This document shows, piece by piece, positions 12,078 to 25,549 of a stretch of DNA of 64,000 nt. How positions within the stretch are numbered: the stretch's first letter is position 1; the number at the start of each line of letters is the position of its first letter. Made by a program: the position numbers and the translations under genes. Source of the DNA: Ichthyophthirius multifiliis (Eukaryota > Ciliophora > Oligohymenophorea > Hymenostomatida); assembly GCF_000220395.1 (NCBI RefSeq), contig NW_004086035.1, forward strand, positions 1 through 64,000, in the 5' to 3' direction. The notes under the pieces were generated by a model, which ran no database searches, was not told where the DNA came from, and saw nothing but the letters and a program-made list of their open reading frames with translations.

Positions 12078-14491
12078 GAATTTTTTATTTACTTTTTATA
12101 TTGTTTTAATTTTTATTTTTTTTTTAAATAAAATATTCTTTTTTTTTATTATAAAAAAAATAATTTAAATTTGTAATTTATTAGTTTTAAATAAAAGTTA
12201 AAATAATTTTATTTTTGATATAATATTTGTAAATATTAAATAATTTGTATTTAATTTCTAATAATATTATTTAACAATTATAAATTATAAATTTTTTATA
12301 ATAATCAAATGTAAAAATAAGTTTAAAATTTACATTTAATAATATTATTTATTAAGCTAAATCTAAAATATATTCAAAATTTCGTAGAAAACATATAAAA
12401 AAAATCAAAGCTTTTGTTTACATATTTAATTATATAAAATAACCTTAACAAGAATTCAATAAAATAATTTTAATAAGTAATCTTATAATAAATAAATAAT
12501 AGATATAAAATTTAAATAAAAACAAATATCATAGGAAATTAAATATTTTACATTAATTGATAGCATAAAGATAGTTTCGTATTTAATAATATAAAATAAT
12601 ATAGTTTTAAAATATAAAAAATTAATAAATTAAATAAGAAACAAAATTATTATCTTATGCATTTATTTTTTATTTTTTAAAAAAGGGTCACTTATAAACT
12701 AATTACTAGTTTTAAATAAATTGGATAAATTTTATATCAAAATGTATTTTATAATGATTAGTCTATAAAAATATATAAATACTTAGAGTAGATAAATAAT
12801 TCTTTTACATTTTAATTTTTAGATAATAATAATAATATTAAATATAATTTAATATAATTAGTATTTTATGTAATAAAATAATACAAAAAAAAATTTAATT
12901 ATTAAATTATAAAGTAATAATGATGTTTATATATTTGAGAAAAAAATTTTTAAGATTATTATTCTATTAATAAATTAAATCTATTAAGATTATACATATT
13001 TATATATATAATTTAAATAGATATTATATTTAAAATTTTTTTATTTTGTAAATATAAATAAAATCACAATATAAATACCTAGTATAAATTATTTAAGATT
13101 CATAATATGAAAATTCGAATATGCATTGCAATTTTATTTCTATTTCATTTCATTTAATTTAAATAAATATTTCATATTTATTTATTTTTGTGAATTTAAT
13201 ATATTATAATAGCATTCAAAAATATAAGTAAATTAAAACTATAAATTAAAGTATTAAATATATACAAAGTTTCTAATATTAAATATTTAAAATATTTTAT
13301 TTAACTTTAAATTATTATAACAGGCTATAAAATAGAGATGTTAATTGAAAACATATATATATATATATATAATAAATTTTTTTCCTAATTTATGTTTGAA
13401 TAAATTTAATTTTTTTTAACTGAAAATTTAAATTTGCAAATCTTTGAATATTAAAACTTAATAAAAAAAACGATTTTAATAAATATAAAAAGAATTTAAT
13501 AAACAATTTTTTTTTTTATGAGATTTTAAAAAATGTAATAAATAAATTTATTTAATTATATCAATAATATTTTTTACTTTAATAAATATTTTAATTATTT
13601 ATTTTATAAATATTTAATGAATTTTGTTAGGATAAAAATCTTTAAAATTAACAAGTAATTAAAAAATCTTAATATTTAATAAATCAATAGAATTAAAAAT
13701 AATAAGAATTTAAATAAAAAATGAAAAATATAAAATATCAAAATCAAAAGGTAATCTTTATTATATTAAGACTAAAAAATAAATAATAATTAAATTTAAA
13801 TAAAGAAAATAATAATAATTTATATAAAAGCTACTAATCATAATACATACATAGATAGTAATTAAAAAAATATTTAAAATTTGATAATAAATTCATTTCA
13901 AAAAAGATATAACCAAACAGAAAAAAAAAGAAACAGAAAAATAAAATTATAAAAAAAAAAAAAACAGAATTATTAATATGTAAAAAAAAAAAAATTTAAA
14001 AACATAAAATCAAAGATAAAAACTATTTCGTATTGCTATATAAATTTGAATTGATATAACATAAATTTATATATATTAAAGCATACAAAAATATTATAAA
14101 TATAAGAAAAAATATTTAAATAATAAAAAAAATAATAAATAAATAAAAAAATAAAAAAAAATTGTAAATAATAACTATAAAGAAGTAAATATATATTTTT
14201 TTTAAAAATAAATAAATAATATAAATTCCTTTATTAAATTTAAATAAGAAATATTTAAATTTATAATTAAATATTCTAATTTAATCTTTAAATTTAAAAC
14301 TGATTTAAAATAATATTATTTAAAATTATTAAACAAAATTTTTTAAATTAATATAATATATTTAAAAAAGCTAATACTTAATTGAACTCATATAAAATTT
14401 AAAATATAATAAATAATTTAAAAAAATTAAAAAACTTTCATTTTTTAATTAAAAGCATTATTTTAATCTATAATCATAAAAATGAAACAAC

Positions 14492-14562
<71 letters not shown>

Positions 14563-14683
14563 TATATATTTAAATAATATAAAAAAAAGAAAAACGGTAT
14601 ATAAAACATAAATAATATCTGTATAAATAAACAACAGTTTTAATTAAAAAATTATTATATTGTAAAAAAATAAAATAAATAAC
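12078..14683. other. 2.6-kb gene-free region
   Basis: Almost pure A/T with only short open frames of no protein-like composition on either strand. An AT dinucleotide run lies at 14494-14555. No tRNA-like or snRNA-like sequence was recognised. Confidence 0.6.
14494..14555. repeat. AT dinucleotide microsatellite
   Basis: About 30 uninterrupted AT copies in the intergenic region upstream of the coiled-coil gene. Confidence 0.9.
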
Positions 14684-15587
14684 ATGTTATAACCTTCTCT
14701 TTTCTAGCAACAATTACCAATATAAAATATTTAACATTTATCCTCACCTCTGCATTAAATTCCTCATAATTTACAATAGACTCCTCATAATATATAACAT
14801 ATTCCATCTTTTCACTAAATGCAATCTGTTTATTCTTTAACTCCTTAATAACCTGCTAATTTTCAATAAGTTTCATTTTAATCTAATTAAAATCATTTAT
14901 TAAATAGCCCTAACGCTTTATTTAGTAATTTTGCTCCTTCTATTACGAATTCTTAGGCAAAGAAAATTGCTGGCGAATATATTGATAAATCTCCTAGTGT
15001 CTAATATATAAAAAAAGGAGAATAATCAGATGGATATTTTAGAGATATTGAAAGTATTGAAGTAATAAGAGTATAATCTACTAGGTTATTAAATTTAGAG
15101 GAAAAAGTAGATATATTAGAAAAAGAAATTGCAAGATAATCAAATATTTTAGAAGAAAAAATGAATGAAGTATAAAATTGGTAAAACAATTACGAATAAT
15201 TAGAAAAAAATAGAGGTAAAATTATATGTATTTTTAAAAAAATATATATGTATATATATATAAATATATATTTATATATATACATATTTATATATTTATA
15301 AATAAATAGCTAAAGTTGAAGAATAAGTAGATAATGAACTTACAATGAATGATTTTTAAAAAATAGAAGATATTAGAATCAAATAAAAAAAAAATGAACA
15401 AGAAATTAATTAAATTTTATAAGAAATTGAATAATAAAATAATGATATTAATTATTGGAAAACTTAATGTGAAAATAATGAAAATAATATGATGGTTTTA
15501 AAAAGACTCTAAGATAAGTAGGAATATTTGAGTAAAATTAATAAAAACTTGAATTAAGATATATTAAGTGTTACAAGAAAAAAATGA
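14684..15587 (+). CDS. coiled-coil protein with Q/P/S-rich head
   Basis: 269 residues, family not recognised. The first ~90 residues are rich in Q, P, S, N and H (for example SLTPQQPANFQQVSF), followed by SITNSQAKKIAGEYIDKSPS. From about residue 105 to the end it is charged and heptad-like (NLEEKVDILEKEI, EEQVDNELTMNDF), typical of a long coiled coil. One intron, 15216-15309 (GTAAAA..AATAG), made only of A/T, joins the two coiled-coil halves in frame. The ATG at 14684 is preceded by an A/T-rich leader and opens the continuous frame. A cytoskeletal or ciliary scaffold is possible but not shown. Confidence 0.7.
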
Positions 15588-15609
15588 ATAGTTTTTTTAT
15601 ATTAAATAT

Positions 15610-15610
<1 letters not shown>

Positions 15611-15671
<61 letters not shown>
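15611..15671. repeat. AT dinucleotide microsatellite
   Basis: About 30 AT copies in the 3' flank of the coiled-coil gene, between two convergent genes. Confidence 0.9.
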
Positions 15672-15674
<3 letters not shown>

Positions 15675-15810
15675 TAGTATTCATTCAAATTTAATTTTTT
15701 CTTTTAATAATTATATATATATATTTTAATTACAATAATTTTTTTTTTTTTATATTTAAATAAAAAATTTATAGATAAATATTTATATTTAATTATAATA
15801 TAAATTTTAT

Positions 15811-18800
15811 TCATTTTCCTAAAAGTGCATTTCTTATTTAAATTTTTTGTCTGAACTATTTTACATTTTTTTTCTTTTTAATTTTTTTATTAATCTCTTT
15901 AATAATAATTGTATAATTATCTAAAGGATAATAAATTTTATATTCCTTTGCAAAATCAAAATCTATAATATAAATTGACTCTTGAATTTATTAAATAGAT
16001 ATTAAAGACTTATATTCATTTTATTATTAATTGTATAATAATTGATTAAATTTCTATTAATTATTATTAAATTATTAATTATAAATATATTATTAAACAG
16101 CAAATTATTAATTTTGTTTAAATTCACTTTTTTTTTAAATGAAAAATCTTTATTTTATTATAATTATTTACTCATAATTTCATGATTTTTTTATTTATAA
16201 AAATTATAATCTATATTATTAAAAGTATCTGATTTATTATTATTTTGATTAAAAAATTTAAATTAAATATTTTATTTATTTATTTTTTTTAAAAATTTAT
16301 CATTTTATTCTTAAAACTCCTAACTTTAAATTTTTCTTATTTTGTTTCTTAAATATAAAACTTTAGACCTTAACCAATATCAATTAAGCTCGTAATTTCG
16401 TTATCTATTTACTTTCCTTATTTTAAAGATAATATATCGCCCTTTTATAAGTCTTTTTATTTTTCGGAAATACTATTAATTGAGTTATCTATTTCATCGT
16501 ATTTATCTTCTTCTTCATAATCAAAAATAAAAGTATTTTCTTCATCTAGTTTAATAGCCTTTGCTTATTTGTAAAATGTAAAATCGTCTTATTAATAGGC
16601 TAAATTCAATTCTGTAAATGTTTTTTCCATTTCTTCTTAACTTTAGTTTGCTAGTTATTTTCTTTTAATTTTAGATAAAATATCTATTCTTTTCATTTTT
16701 AATAATTATGAGTTTTAAGATGAATAGATAAGTGTGTTTATTATAATTTTTTTCCTTTCTTATTATTTTCTTGGTTATTAATAAGAATGAAGATGTTTTA
16801 AAATAAAAATCTCCTTCTTTTTCACAAAATGTATAGATGGACATCCAATAATTCCATGTCCGAATTTTTTACAACTAAAACATTATTCATTTTTTATATT
16901 TATTTTTTATTAAAAACTATTCTAATCTCTTATATAACAAAATCTTTCCTTTTTTTAAGATATAAATATAAATTTAAATATATTTATATGTATACATAAT
17001 CAACTGGAAATTATTTAATAATAGTTAAAAAATCTTCAATTAATAAATATGCAAATGTACAATTACTTAAAGCAACTAAACTAATTTCTCTTGGTTATTT
17101 TGTCATAAAGCCTTTAGCTCCTATATCGCCTTTCTAAAAAAATTTAAAAAAAAAAATTAAAACAAGTATTATTTTACAATGTTTTATACTTTATTTTGTT
17201 ACATCAATTTTTATTAATTAAATATTATTTAAAGTTGAATGTTCTACACATAATTAAGCTGTGCCTTTTGTAATTATTAAAAGCTTAGTATCATATGAGT
17301 TTTTCTAAAATATAGTTTCCCCTTTTAAATATTACACTTCTTTAGTAATTAATGTCAATTCATTTATAAATTCTTCTGAAAAATTTCCATTTAAAAAAGA
17401 CGATGTTTTTAAAGCTTTCCCATAGTAATTTTACTTGACTTCCTGTTATAATTCAGTTGATAGTTAATTCAAAATTTCTTCACTTTATTCTTAATTTTAT
17501 CCTCTTTCTAAATAATAGTAATTCAAATATTAAAATACTTTACTTTATAATTATTAATCAATATCTCTATTTCTCATATATTAACTCATTTAATGCTTTA
17601 CAATTCTCAATATTTATTTTTTAAATAAAAAAAAGAAATAAAAAAAAAGAAATACCTATAATTAGCTGATCTTGCCGCAATTTCAGAAAAAATATTCCCA
17701 ATAGTATTAACTGAATAAGCAAATACTGCGCACGAAATCAAAGTCATAAAAATAACATAAATCCTTTCATAATTAGTCTAAGGAGTGATATCTCCATAAC
17801 CAACAGTAATCATAGTAATAAAGCTAAAATAAAGGCTATAAATATAATGAGTTACCCATTATTCATTAATAATTTCATATTTTTTTAACCAATTAGTACT
17901 ATTGGGACTAGCAGATTATTAAATATAAGCAACCAAAGTAAACCCACATCCACAAAAGTGTGCCATAGTAAAAATCAAAATAAATAATTTTAGTAAAGTC
18001 CATAAAGAAGGGAAACTTTAAATATATTAAGATCGTTCTTCGAATTATCTTAATTATAAAAAGAAGTTATATATCCGAATTAAAAATAGAAATTTTAAAG
18101 ATGGTACTATTTATGAAAATGCGAAGCCTAAAGCAGTTACAAAATCTAACCAAAATTAAAATCCTATGTAATTATGGATTATTTCTTATTTAGATGTGAC
18201 AATATGACCTTCTTTGTAAAAACCAGTGTTAAAATTTAAAATTATTTCTATTAAAAAAGCTAATAAAGGAATTAAATAAAAAATTATTTAATAGTATAGG
18301 GAATTTTATAAATCTTCTGTATATATAAATTGCAAAGGAACATCATATAAATTTATTAAATAAATTAACTTTTTTATTGTTTTTTATTTATTTTTTTAGA
18401 ATAATATTTTATATATAAAGTTTTTTATTTACTATTAATATTCCTTTCCAAAATACAAATAATCTACTGTCAGGAGAATACGATTTTTATTTTAAAAAGT
18501 AACTATATAATAGTTTAAAATATTAATATACATTAGTTATAAGGAAATTTTTAGATTTTTCAATTAGATAATAAGAATTATCATTAATAATTTGTAATTA
18601 AAATTTGGATAAATTATTTAGATCGTATTTTGTAATTACTTCTTTCATTTTATTATTAAATTTTTTTACTATATTCATTTATTTCATATGGCTTATAAAA
18701 TTTACTGTTTTGGGTGAATTAGGAGAAACGTTATTTTAATTAATAAAATTCCTTATTATTTTATTTTTTTATATTAAATAATTATCATTATCTGTAGATG

Positions 18801-19079
18801 TAAAATTTTTTCTATGGTATTTTTTTATTCGACTATTTATTATTAAATATTTGAATTTTACAATTTAGTTATTTATGAACATTTTAAGCCATCTCTCTTT
18901 ATTCCTTTTATAGTTTTAATAAAATTTACTCTTGATTAATTAGATAAAAATATAGGGCTATTGAAACTGATAATATTCTAGTATAAACTACCCTATAATT
19001 AATATTTTTAATCTTTAAATTTTTCTAAAATATAAAAATCTTGTTTATTTTCATTTACTAAATTTTATTTATTTTACAT
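15811..19079 (-). CDS. voltage/cyclic-nucleotide-type K+ channel with CCHC motif
   Basis: About 1013 residues. After a cytosolic N-terminus come membrane segments, an Arg-containing S4-like helix (FLFLIRIYNFFLQLRQF), pore TMITVGYGDITP and an S6 segment. The C-linker YMRNRDIDQQLQSKV follows, then a cNMP-binding fold (LKGETIFQKNS, KGDIGAKGFM, REISLVALSNC). Directly after it sits C-x2-C-x4-H-x4-C (CFSCKKFGHGIIGC), a zinc-knuckle pattern. Introns: 18369-18432, 17606-17655, 17134-17202 and 16949-16995. Three one-base under-counts at homopolymers (near 18882-18885, 16251-16256, 16128-16136) bring the total to an exact multiple of three. Without them the frame would stop at 16172. The start could also be the ATG at 18882. 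Confidence 0.85.
16841..16882 (-). other. CCHC zinc-knuckle motif in K+ channel 1
   Basis: Encodes C-x2-C-x4-H-x4-C followed by PSIH, about 25 residues after the end of the cNMP-binding domain. The spacing is exactly that of nucleic-acid-binding zinc knuckles. The same spacing recurs in the second channel of this window. Confidence 0.75.
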
Positions 19080-20390
19080 TAGTAGTGTTTCTAAGTGTTT
19101 TTTATTAATATTTTTTTATTATATATATTTAATAATAATATAATATAATTAATTATTGTTTTTTTATGTAAAATATTTTATTATAATTTTTATTTTTCGT
19201 TTTTGAAATATTAAGTAAATAAAATTATTTATTATTTATATATTTTTTATAAATAAACTTATATAAAAATATTAATAATTTTATTTATAAATAAATTATA
19301 AAATAAAAAATAATTAAGTGATAAAAATAGAACAAAATTGTATTTATATACAATTAAATAAAATAAAATCAGTATATTAATAAAAAGAAAATATTAAAAA
19401 TTAATTATTATAATATTTATAAAATGAAAAAGAATTATATATTAATAAATATAAAACCTAGTTTTAAAAATCATTTAATGAAAAAATTATAAAAAAATAG
19501 TAAAATAATAATTATTAAAAATAAAATAAAAAATATAAAATAAAAAAAAAAATTAAAAATTATTTAATATTAATATTTTATAAAAGTAATAGTAACAAAA
19601 AAAAATTGAATTATTATAATATTTCAATTTTAATTATAATTAGTAATTAGTTTGAAAATTTTATAAATCATAAAAAAAAAATTATAAAATATCTAAAATA
19701 CATATAAACATATAAATGTAATATTTAAAATAAATACATATTTATAATTATTATTATAATAAAAAAAATGAATTAATATTTATAATATATAAATATTTTT
19801 TATATATAAAAATCAATAAAAAAAAATATATTTATATAATAATAATATATATATATATAAACAAAATGTCAAAATATTTATTTATATTACAAAATAAAAT
19901 AATAAAAAAAAATATTCGAAGTTTTTTATATTATAAAAATATTAAAAAATAATAAAATATATAAAAATAAAAATAGTATATAATAAATAATAAATAATAA
20001 ATAATAAATAATAAATAATAAATAATATATAATAAATAATAAATAATAAATAATAAATATTAAATAATAAATAATATTAAACTTATAATTAAAAATTTAA
20101 AATATAATAATATCAATAAACAACTAACAATAATAATTTATAATAATAATATTAATAAAATAAATTTTAATTTTTTTTTAATTTTAAATTTTATTTATGG
20201 TAAAAAATTATAATTAATAATTTATATATCATAAAATAATTATAAATTATTTTTATAAGTAATTACTAAAAAATAAATTAAAATTATATAAAATAATATT
20301 TTTTAGATAAATTTAATTTATTATAAAATAATATTTTTAAAATATATAATATACATAAATTAATAAATAATATATATTATTTTTTAAAAA
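19080..20390. other. gene-free AT-rich region with 7-bp repeat
   Basis: About 1.3 kb between the start of K+ channel 1 and the stop of the NEK kinase. No coding signal was seen. Confidence 0.6.
19979..20075. repeat. TAATAAA heptamer tandem repeat
   Basis: About 12 imperfect copies of a 7-bp unit, interrupted once by TATATAA. It is a low-complexity minisatellite in the intergenic region. Confidence 0.8.
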
Positions 20391-21797
20391 TCAGTTTTAT
20401 TATATAATTAATTAATTTATATTTTTTATATTTTCTTTTGTTTTTTCAACTTCTACTTCTAAATTAAGAACTTTATAAATTGCAAATATAGCCTTTTATT
20501 TAAATATTTTTTTTAAAAATTTTAATAAAATATTATTTTACTTAAGGATTTAAATTATAATTAATATTTTCTTAAATAACTTAATCTATTTCATCTTAGT
20601 CTTTTTCACTTAAATCTTTATCACTCTTATAAAAATTATAAATATATTTTATAATAATATAAATAATAAAAATAATAATTTATTTTACATTCAATTTTTA
20701 TCTAAAAAATGTAAACATTATATCAAATTTTTATTAACCGAAAATAGTTATGCACTCCTTTTATTTTAAAGATAATAAATTTTATAATTCCTATTCTCGT
20801 TTTATAGATTCATTCAATTTTTTATTTAAATCTTCTTTATTATTAGTTTAATTTTGGTGTTTTTCTTCAAATTAATTATCTTCTTCTTCTTATTTATCTT
20901 CTCCTATTTAATTATTATCTTCTTAATCTTCAAAATAATGTCCATCTTATTCTTCTTCTTTTTCTTGATTATCTTCTTGATAACTTTCATCATTTTATTT
21001 AACTTAAAAAAAAACATTTTATTATTATTCGGTCAAAGGAATATTTTATTCAACATTCCATTGATTCAATTATTTATTAGCTTAAGGTAAATTATCATCT
21101 TTTTACTTTTATTTTCATAATTTAAATTATCTCCGAATTCCTTTTCCAAAAAACTATCATTTACAATTTATTATTAAGCTGAGAGAACATGTTAATTATA
21201 TTTAATAGGACTTTCATTTTATTTTTCTAATTATTAAGCACTATGTATTATTTTTATATTTTTTTAATCTTATTCGCCAGAACTGTCAAAATTGTCAATT
21301 TAAAATAAATCATCTTTAAAATTAATTATTTACTTTTATTTAAATATATTAAATAAATATATATATGATTATATATATATATATTTATATATTTCTTTTT
21401 ATTTAATATTTACCTTAATTTTTGGTTTTAATAAATCAAGTTTTTAATCTTCTTCCTTTTTAGGAGTTTTTATACGTTTTTAATTTAATGGTTTATTGTT
21501 TTATTTTACTTGAAATTATTTTAAGTCTGCTAATTATTTCTAGTACATTTCTTGTTTAAGTCGAAGATCTTCTTTTTTTTTAAGTATAAATAATTCTTTT
21601 TCTTATTATTTAATTTTTTCTAGTTCTTTTTTTTTTATTTAAAGTTCTTCATATTATTATTTTGTAGAGCTTTTTTTTCCTTATCTTCATTTATTCTTTT
21701 TTAAATTTACAATTATTTTTATTATTCTCTTTCTAATTATAATTGTTTTGTTTTTCTTATAAAGCCTTAATAGGATCAATATTATTATTGTGTTTTA

Positions 21798-21859
<62 letters not shown>

Positions 21860-22926
21860 GGTACAGGAATTTTTATAACTTCTTGTTTTTTCTTTTAAAT
21901 TTCATCTTTTTTTTCATCTTTTTTTTCATCTTTTATTTCTACTTTTTTTTCTTCTTCTTTTTCTTCATTTTTTATTATTACTTATATAACTTTTATTTCT
22001 TCCTTTTTTTTATATACTTATTAATTATTTTCTATTTTTGAAACATCTAATTCTATATTTAGTTAAGCAGCTCTATCTTTTATAACTAAAAAAATATTAA
22101 ATATTATTACAAAAAAAAAAAAACTTTTTGTTTCCAAAATATCTCTTGCTCTTGGTCTTTTTTTATAATCTCTACATAAACACATATCAACCATATTAAC
22201 TAAATCCCGGGAAAACATACTAGGTATTTAATCATATCTTCCCCTTATAATTTTCATAATTAAAGCTGGCTAATTATTAGCCTCAAACGGATGTTTAAAC
22301 GTACATAACTCATACAAAACGCATCCAAGACTCCATATATCCGATTTTTCATTATAAGGTTTTTCCTCACACATTTCAGGCGATAAATAATAGGGAGTTC
22401 CAACCAATGTACGTGCGAAATTATCTTAATCTTATAATATTTTGGCGACTCCTAAGTCTCCTATTCTTACATTATTACTTCCTTATTTTGTAAGAAAAAT
22501 ATTCATAGTTTTAATATCTCTATGTAGTATTTTTTTTCTATGTATATAATCTAAACCTAATGTACTAAGGATGAAAAAATGCCAAATTTTTTATTCCTAC
22601 AAAGGTCGGCCTAATTAAGATTTTAAAAATGTACAAAGGTCGCCTCCATCACAATATTCCATAATTATACACAAAGTACTCTTTTCAATAAAAGAATCAT
22701 AGTATTTTACTACAAATGGATTTGACATTTAGGAAAGAATTTTTACTTCATTTATGGCTTCTTGCTTCATTTTGGAATTCATTTATTGCATATTTATTTA
22801 CTTCATTACATAAAATATATTGTCAATTTTACGTTTCACTTTGTATACAATACCGAAACTGCCTTGACCTAGTTTTTAAATTATATCAAAGTCTTTTAGG
22901 CTTGATTGGGAATTGTTTTTTAACAT
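20391..22926 (-). CDS. NIMA-related (NEK) protein kinase
   Basis: About 768 residues. The kinase domain is complete: [11 protein letters not shown], lysine in [24 protein letters not shown] (the DLG form of DFG common in NEKs), GTPYYLSPE and [28 protein letters not shown] is the NEK signature. A long K/E/N/Q-rich tail with poly-Asn follows. Near the C-terminus MFTFFRQKLN and [12 protein letters not shown] resemble tails of other protist NEKs. Introns: 22086-22124, 21333-21413, 20626-20688 and 20493-20541. Frame jumps occur at the T5 run 21100-21104 and in exon 2 near 21600-21680 at A-rich runs; three missing bases give an exact total. Ciliate NEKs are linked to cilia length and cell division (family knowledge). 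Confidence 0.88.
21787..21860 (-). repeat. (ATT)n microsatellite encoding poly-Asn
   Basis: A trinucleotide repeat in the NEK tail. On the coding strand the frame reads AAT, giving poly-Asn; the plus-strand poly-Ile ORF is an artefact. Confidence 0.85.
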
Positions 22927-23411
22927 ATTTTAGTTTTTTTTTTTTTTTTTTATATAAAAAAATGACTTTTTGTTTTTATTTTTTATTTTAAAAAATGGTT
23001 TTAGTTTTTTTAGTTTTTTTTAAAAAATAGTTATTTATTTATTGTGGTATATAAAAAAATGAAAGTATTTCCCACAAATTAAATATTTTTTATTTTTTTT
23101 TAAAAAAAATAATAATATAATTATTTATTTTTTGTATTGTTATTTATTTTAACTTTAAAAGGAAATATATATTTTTAATTAAATAAAGAAAAAAAAAAAT
23201 TTATCTTAAAATTATTTTATATAAAATAAAAAAATTACAAATGCTTAAAAAATCTTTGTTAAGGAATAGATTTTTATAAACATATGGAGATATAAAAAAA
23301 TACAAAAATAAATAATGATATAAAAAATAAAATAAAAAATTATTAAAAATAAAAATTTAAAAAATAAAAAAAAAATTAAAAAAAACACTAAAAAAAGAAA
23401 AAAAAAAAAAA
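22927..23411. other. divergent intergenic region, NEK / 14-3-3
   Basis: The NEK kinase and the 14-3-3 gene point away from each other across about 0.48 kb, so both promoters must lie here. It is A/T only, ending in a poly-A run right before the 14-3-3 ATG. No TATA-like consensus can be singled out. Confidence 0.6.
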
Positions 23412-24196
23412 ATGGGATTAAGTAGAGACGAACTCATATATATGTCTAAAATCGCTGAATAAACTGAACGATTCGAGGACATGTTAGACTACATGAAACA
23501 AGTAGTATTAACCGGATAAGACCTATCAGTAGAAGAAAGAAATCTATTATCAGTTGCTTACAAAAATACTGTAGGATCAAGAAGATCTGCATGGAGAAGT
23601 ATATCAGCAATCTAACAAAAAGAAGAATAGAAAGGATCGAAGCATTTAAATTTATTAACAAATTAAAAGAAAAAAATTGAAACTGAATTAAGTAAATATT
23701 GCAATGATATTCTTGACTTATTAACATCTCATTTAGTTAAAAATTCATAAGTAAAATTTTTTATTTTTAAAAAATAATTTATTATTTAAAAAATATCTAG
23801 AATTCAGAAGCTAAAGTTTTCTTCTTAAAAATGAAAGGAGATTACTACAGATATATTGCTGAATATGCCACTGGAGATGAACATAAAAAAGCCGCAGATG
23901 GAGCTTTGGAAAGTTATACTAAGGCTTCTGAGACTGGAACTGCTGAACTTTCAACTACTCACCCCATAAGATTGGGCTTAGCTTTAAATTTCTCCGTTTT
24001 TTATTATGAAGTGTTAAATGATCCATCTAAAGCTTGCAATTTAGCAAAAACTGCTTTCGATGATGCTATTGGAGATATTGAAAGTATACAAGAAGATTAG
24101 TATAAAGATGCAACTACTATTATGTAGCTTATTAGAGATAATTTAACTTTATGGACTTCTGAATTTTAGGATGATGCAGAAGAATAATAAGAATGA
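23412..24196 (+). CDS. 14-3-3 protein
   Basis: Phosphoserine-binding dimeric adaptor of 244 residues, the usual family length. Conserved blocks: [70 protein letters not shown] and [15 protein letters not shown]. The phosphopeptide-pocket residues Lys (LSVAYKN), Arg (SRRSAWR) and Arg-Tyr (DYYRYIAE) are visible. One 50-bp intron, 23751-23800 (GTAAAA..TCTAG), falls after NSQ in phase 0. The ATG follows a run of about a dozen A. Codon choice is more GC-rich than neighbouring genes, as expected for a highly expressed protein. Exon sums are in frame with no indel. Confidence 0.97.
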
Positions 24197-25053
24197 AGAA
24201 ACTAATGATTTTTTTTTAAATAATTTTTTTTTATTTTAATAAATATTTTTATTATCTTTAACTGCTAAAGAAGAAGAGAAAAAATAAAAATATATAATAT
24301 ATATTAATTTTAAAAATGGAATATTATTATTATTAATATAATTTTTTTTAAAAATCCTGAAAAGATAAACAAAAACAAATAAAGAATAAATTGATTAATA
24401 TATTATTATTTTAAATTTAGTTTAAAAAAAATAAACTGAAAAAAAAAATAATAATAAAAAGTAATGCATATAAATATTATATAAAGGTATTTCATAAATT
24501 TTTAATATAAATATTTTCAAACAAATAAATTATCTTTATATATATAAAAAAAAATATAATATTAATATATATAATAAAAAAATAAATTATATTACAAATA
24601 TATATATATATATATATATAAGAATAAATAAATAAAATTAAAAAGAAAATTATTATTAATAACCTTTTAATATATATACAAATAAAAATATATATTTATA
24701 TATATTTTTATTCTTATTTTTTTTTTATATACAAACTTAATTAACTCATTTATATATCGTCTATAAAATTTCTTTTAATCTATTTTATAATGTTTTTTTT
24801 TAATGCTAAATTAATACTTAATGATAAGAATAAAACTCATTTTATTATTAAATATATATGATTTATATAATTTGTGTAATAATTCATAAAAATTAAATAA
24901 ATATTTATATAAATTAAATTATTTTTATTATTTTTTTAAATATATTTACTTAATTATTATAAATAAGTTTGTATATTAATATATTATAAATAAAATATAA
25001 ATTCTTAATTATTTTTTAAAAAATAAAAAAAATTAATATTAAATAAATTTAAA
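24197..25053. other. gene-free AT-rich region
   Basis: About 0.86 kb with an AT run near 24600-24620. No coding or RNA signal was recognised. Confidence 0.6.
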
Positions 25054-25549
25054 ATGAGTGAACATGAAGATTCAGAAAACAATTATTAAGAATCTGAATA
25101 TGAAAAAAAAATAAAATCATTAGATTAATAATCTATAAATTTACCTATAAAAATTCACTTAGATAAACTTGATGTATTATTATAATTTATTAGTTAAAAA
25201 TAAATCAAATATTTTATAAAAAACTAAGGATATACTTGAAAATCTTGTTTATGATATTGAAGATAACAAAAAATATTTAAATAATTTAAAAAATGATATA
25301 CTTAATATGGGATTTTCAAATAATGATTCATCAGTTGAATTATAACAATTTGTAATGGAAGAAATTTTAAGAATTGCAAAAGATTTTCGTAAATTAAGTG
25401 TTATAGAAGTAGATGAATGTACTTTTTTAAAATAATAAGTTCATTAAATCACTTAGGATAGAATTAGGTTATAATAAAATACACTTATATTAGAAAGTTA
25501 AATTTAAGAAAGTGAAAAAGATATAGGATTAAAAGATATTAATGATTGA
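25054..25549 (+). CDS. small acidic coiled-coil protein
   Basis: 146 residues, not recognised. It begins MSEHEDSENNYQESEYEKK and continues with heptad-like helices (DILENLVYDIEDNKKYL, FVMEEILRIAKDF, RIRLQQNTLILESQIQESEK). A 55-bp intron, 25174-25228 (GTATTA..CTAAG), makes the two exons exactly in frame. Without it there would be a stop at TGA near 25236. No signal peptide or membrane segment. Confidence 0.65.

Noticed and set aside
21790-22041. Plus-strand poly-Ile ORF
   Set aside because: Reverse frame of the poly-Asn tract in the NEK kinase tail.
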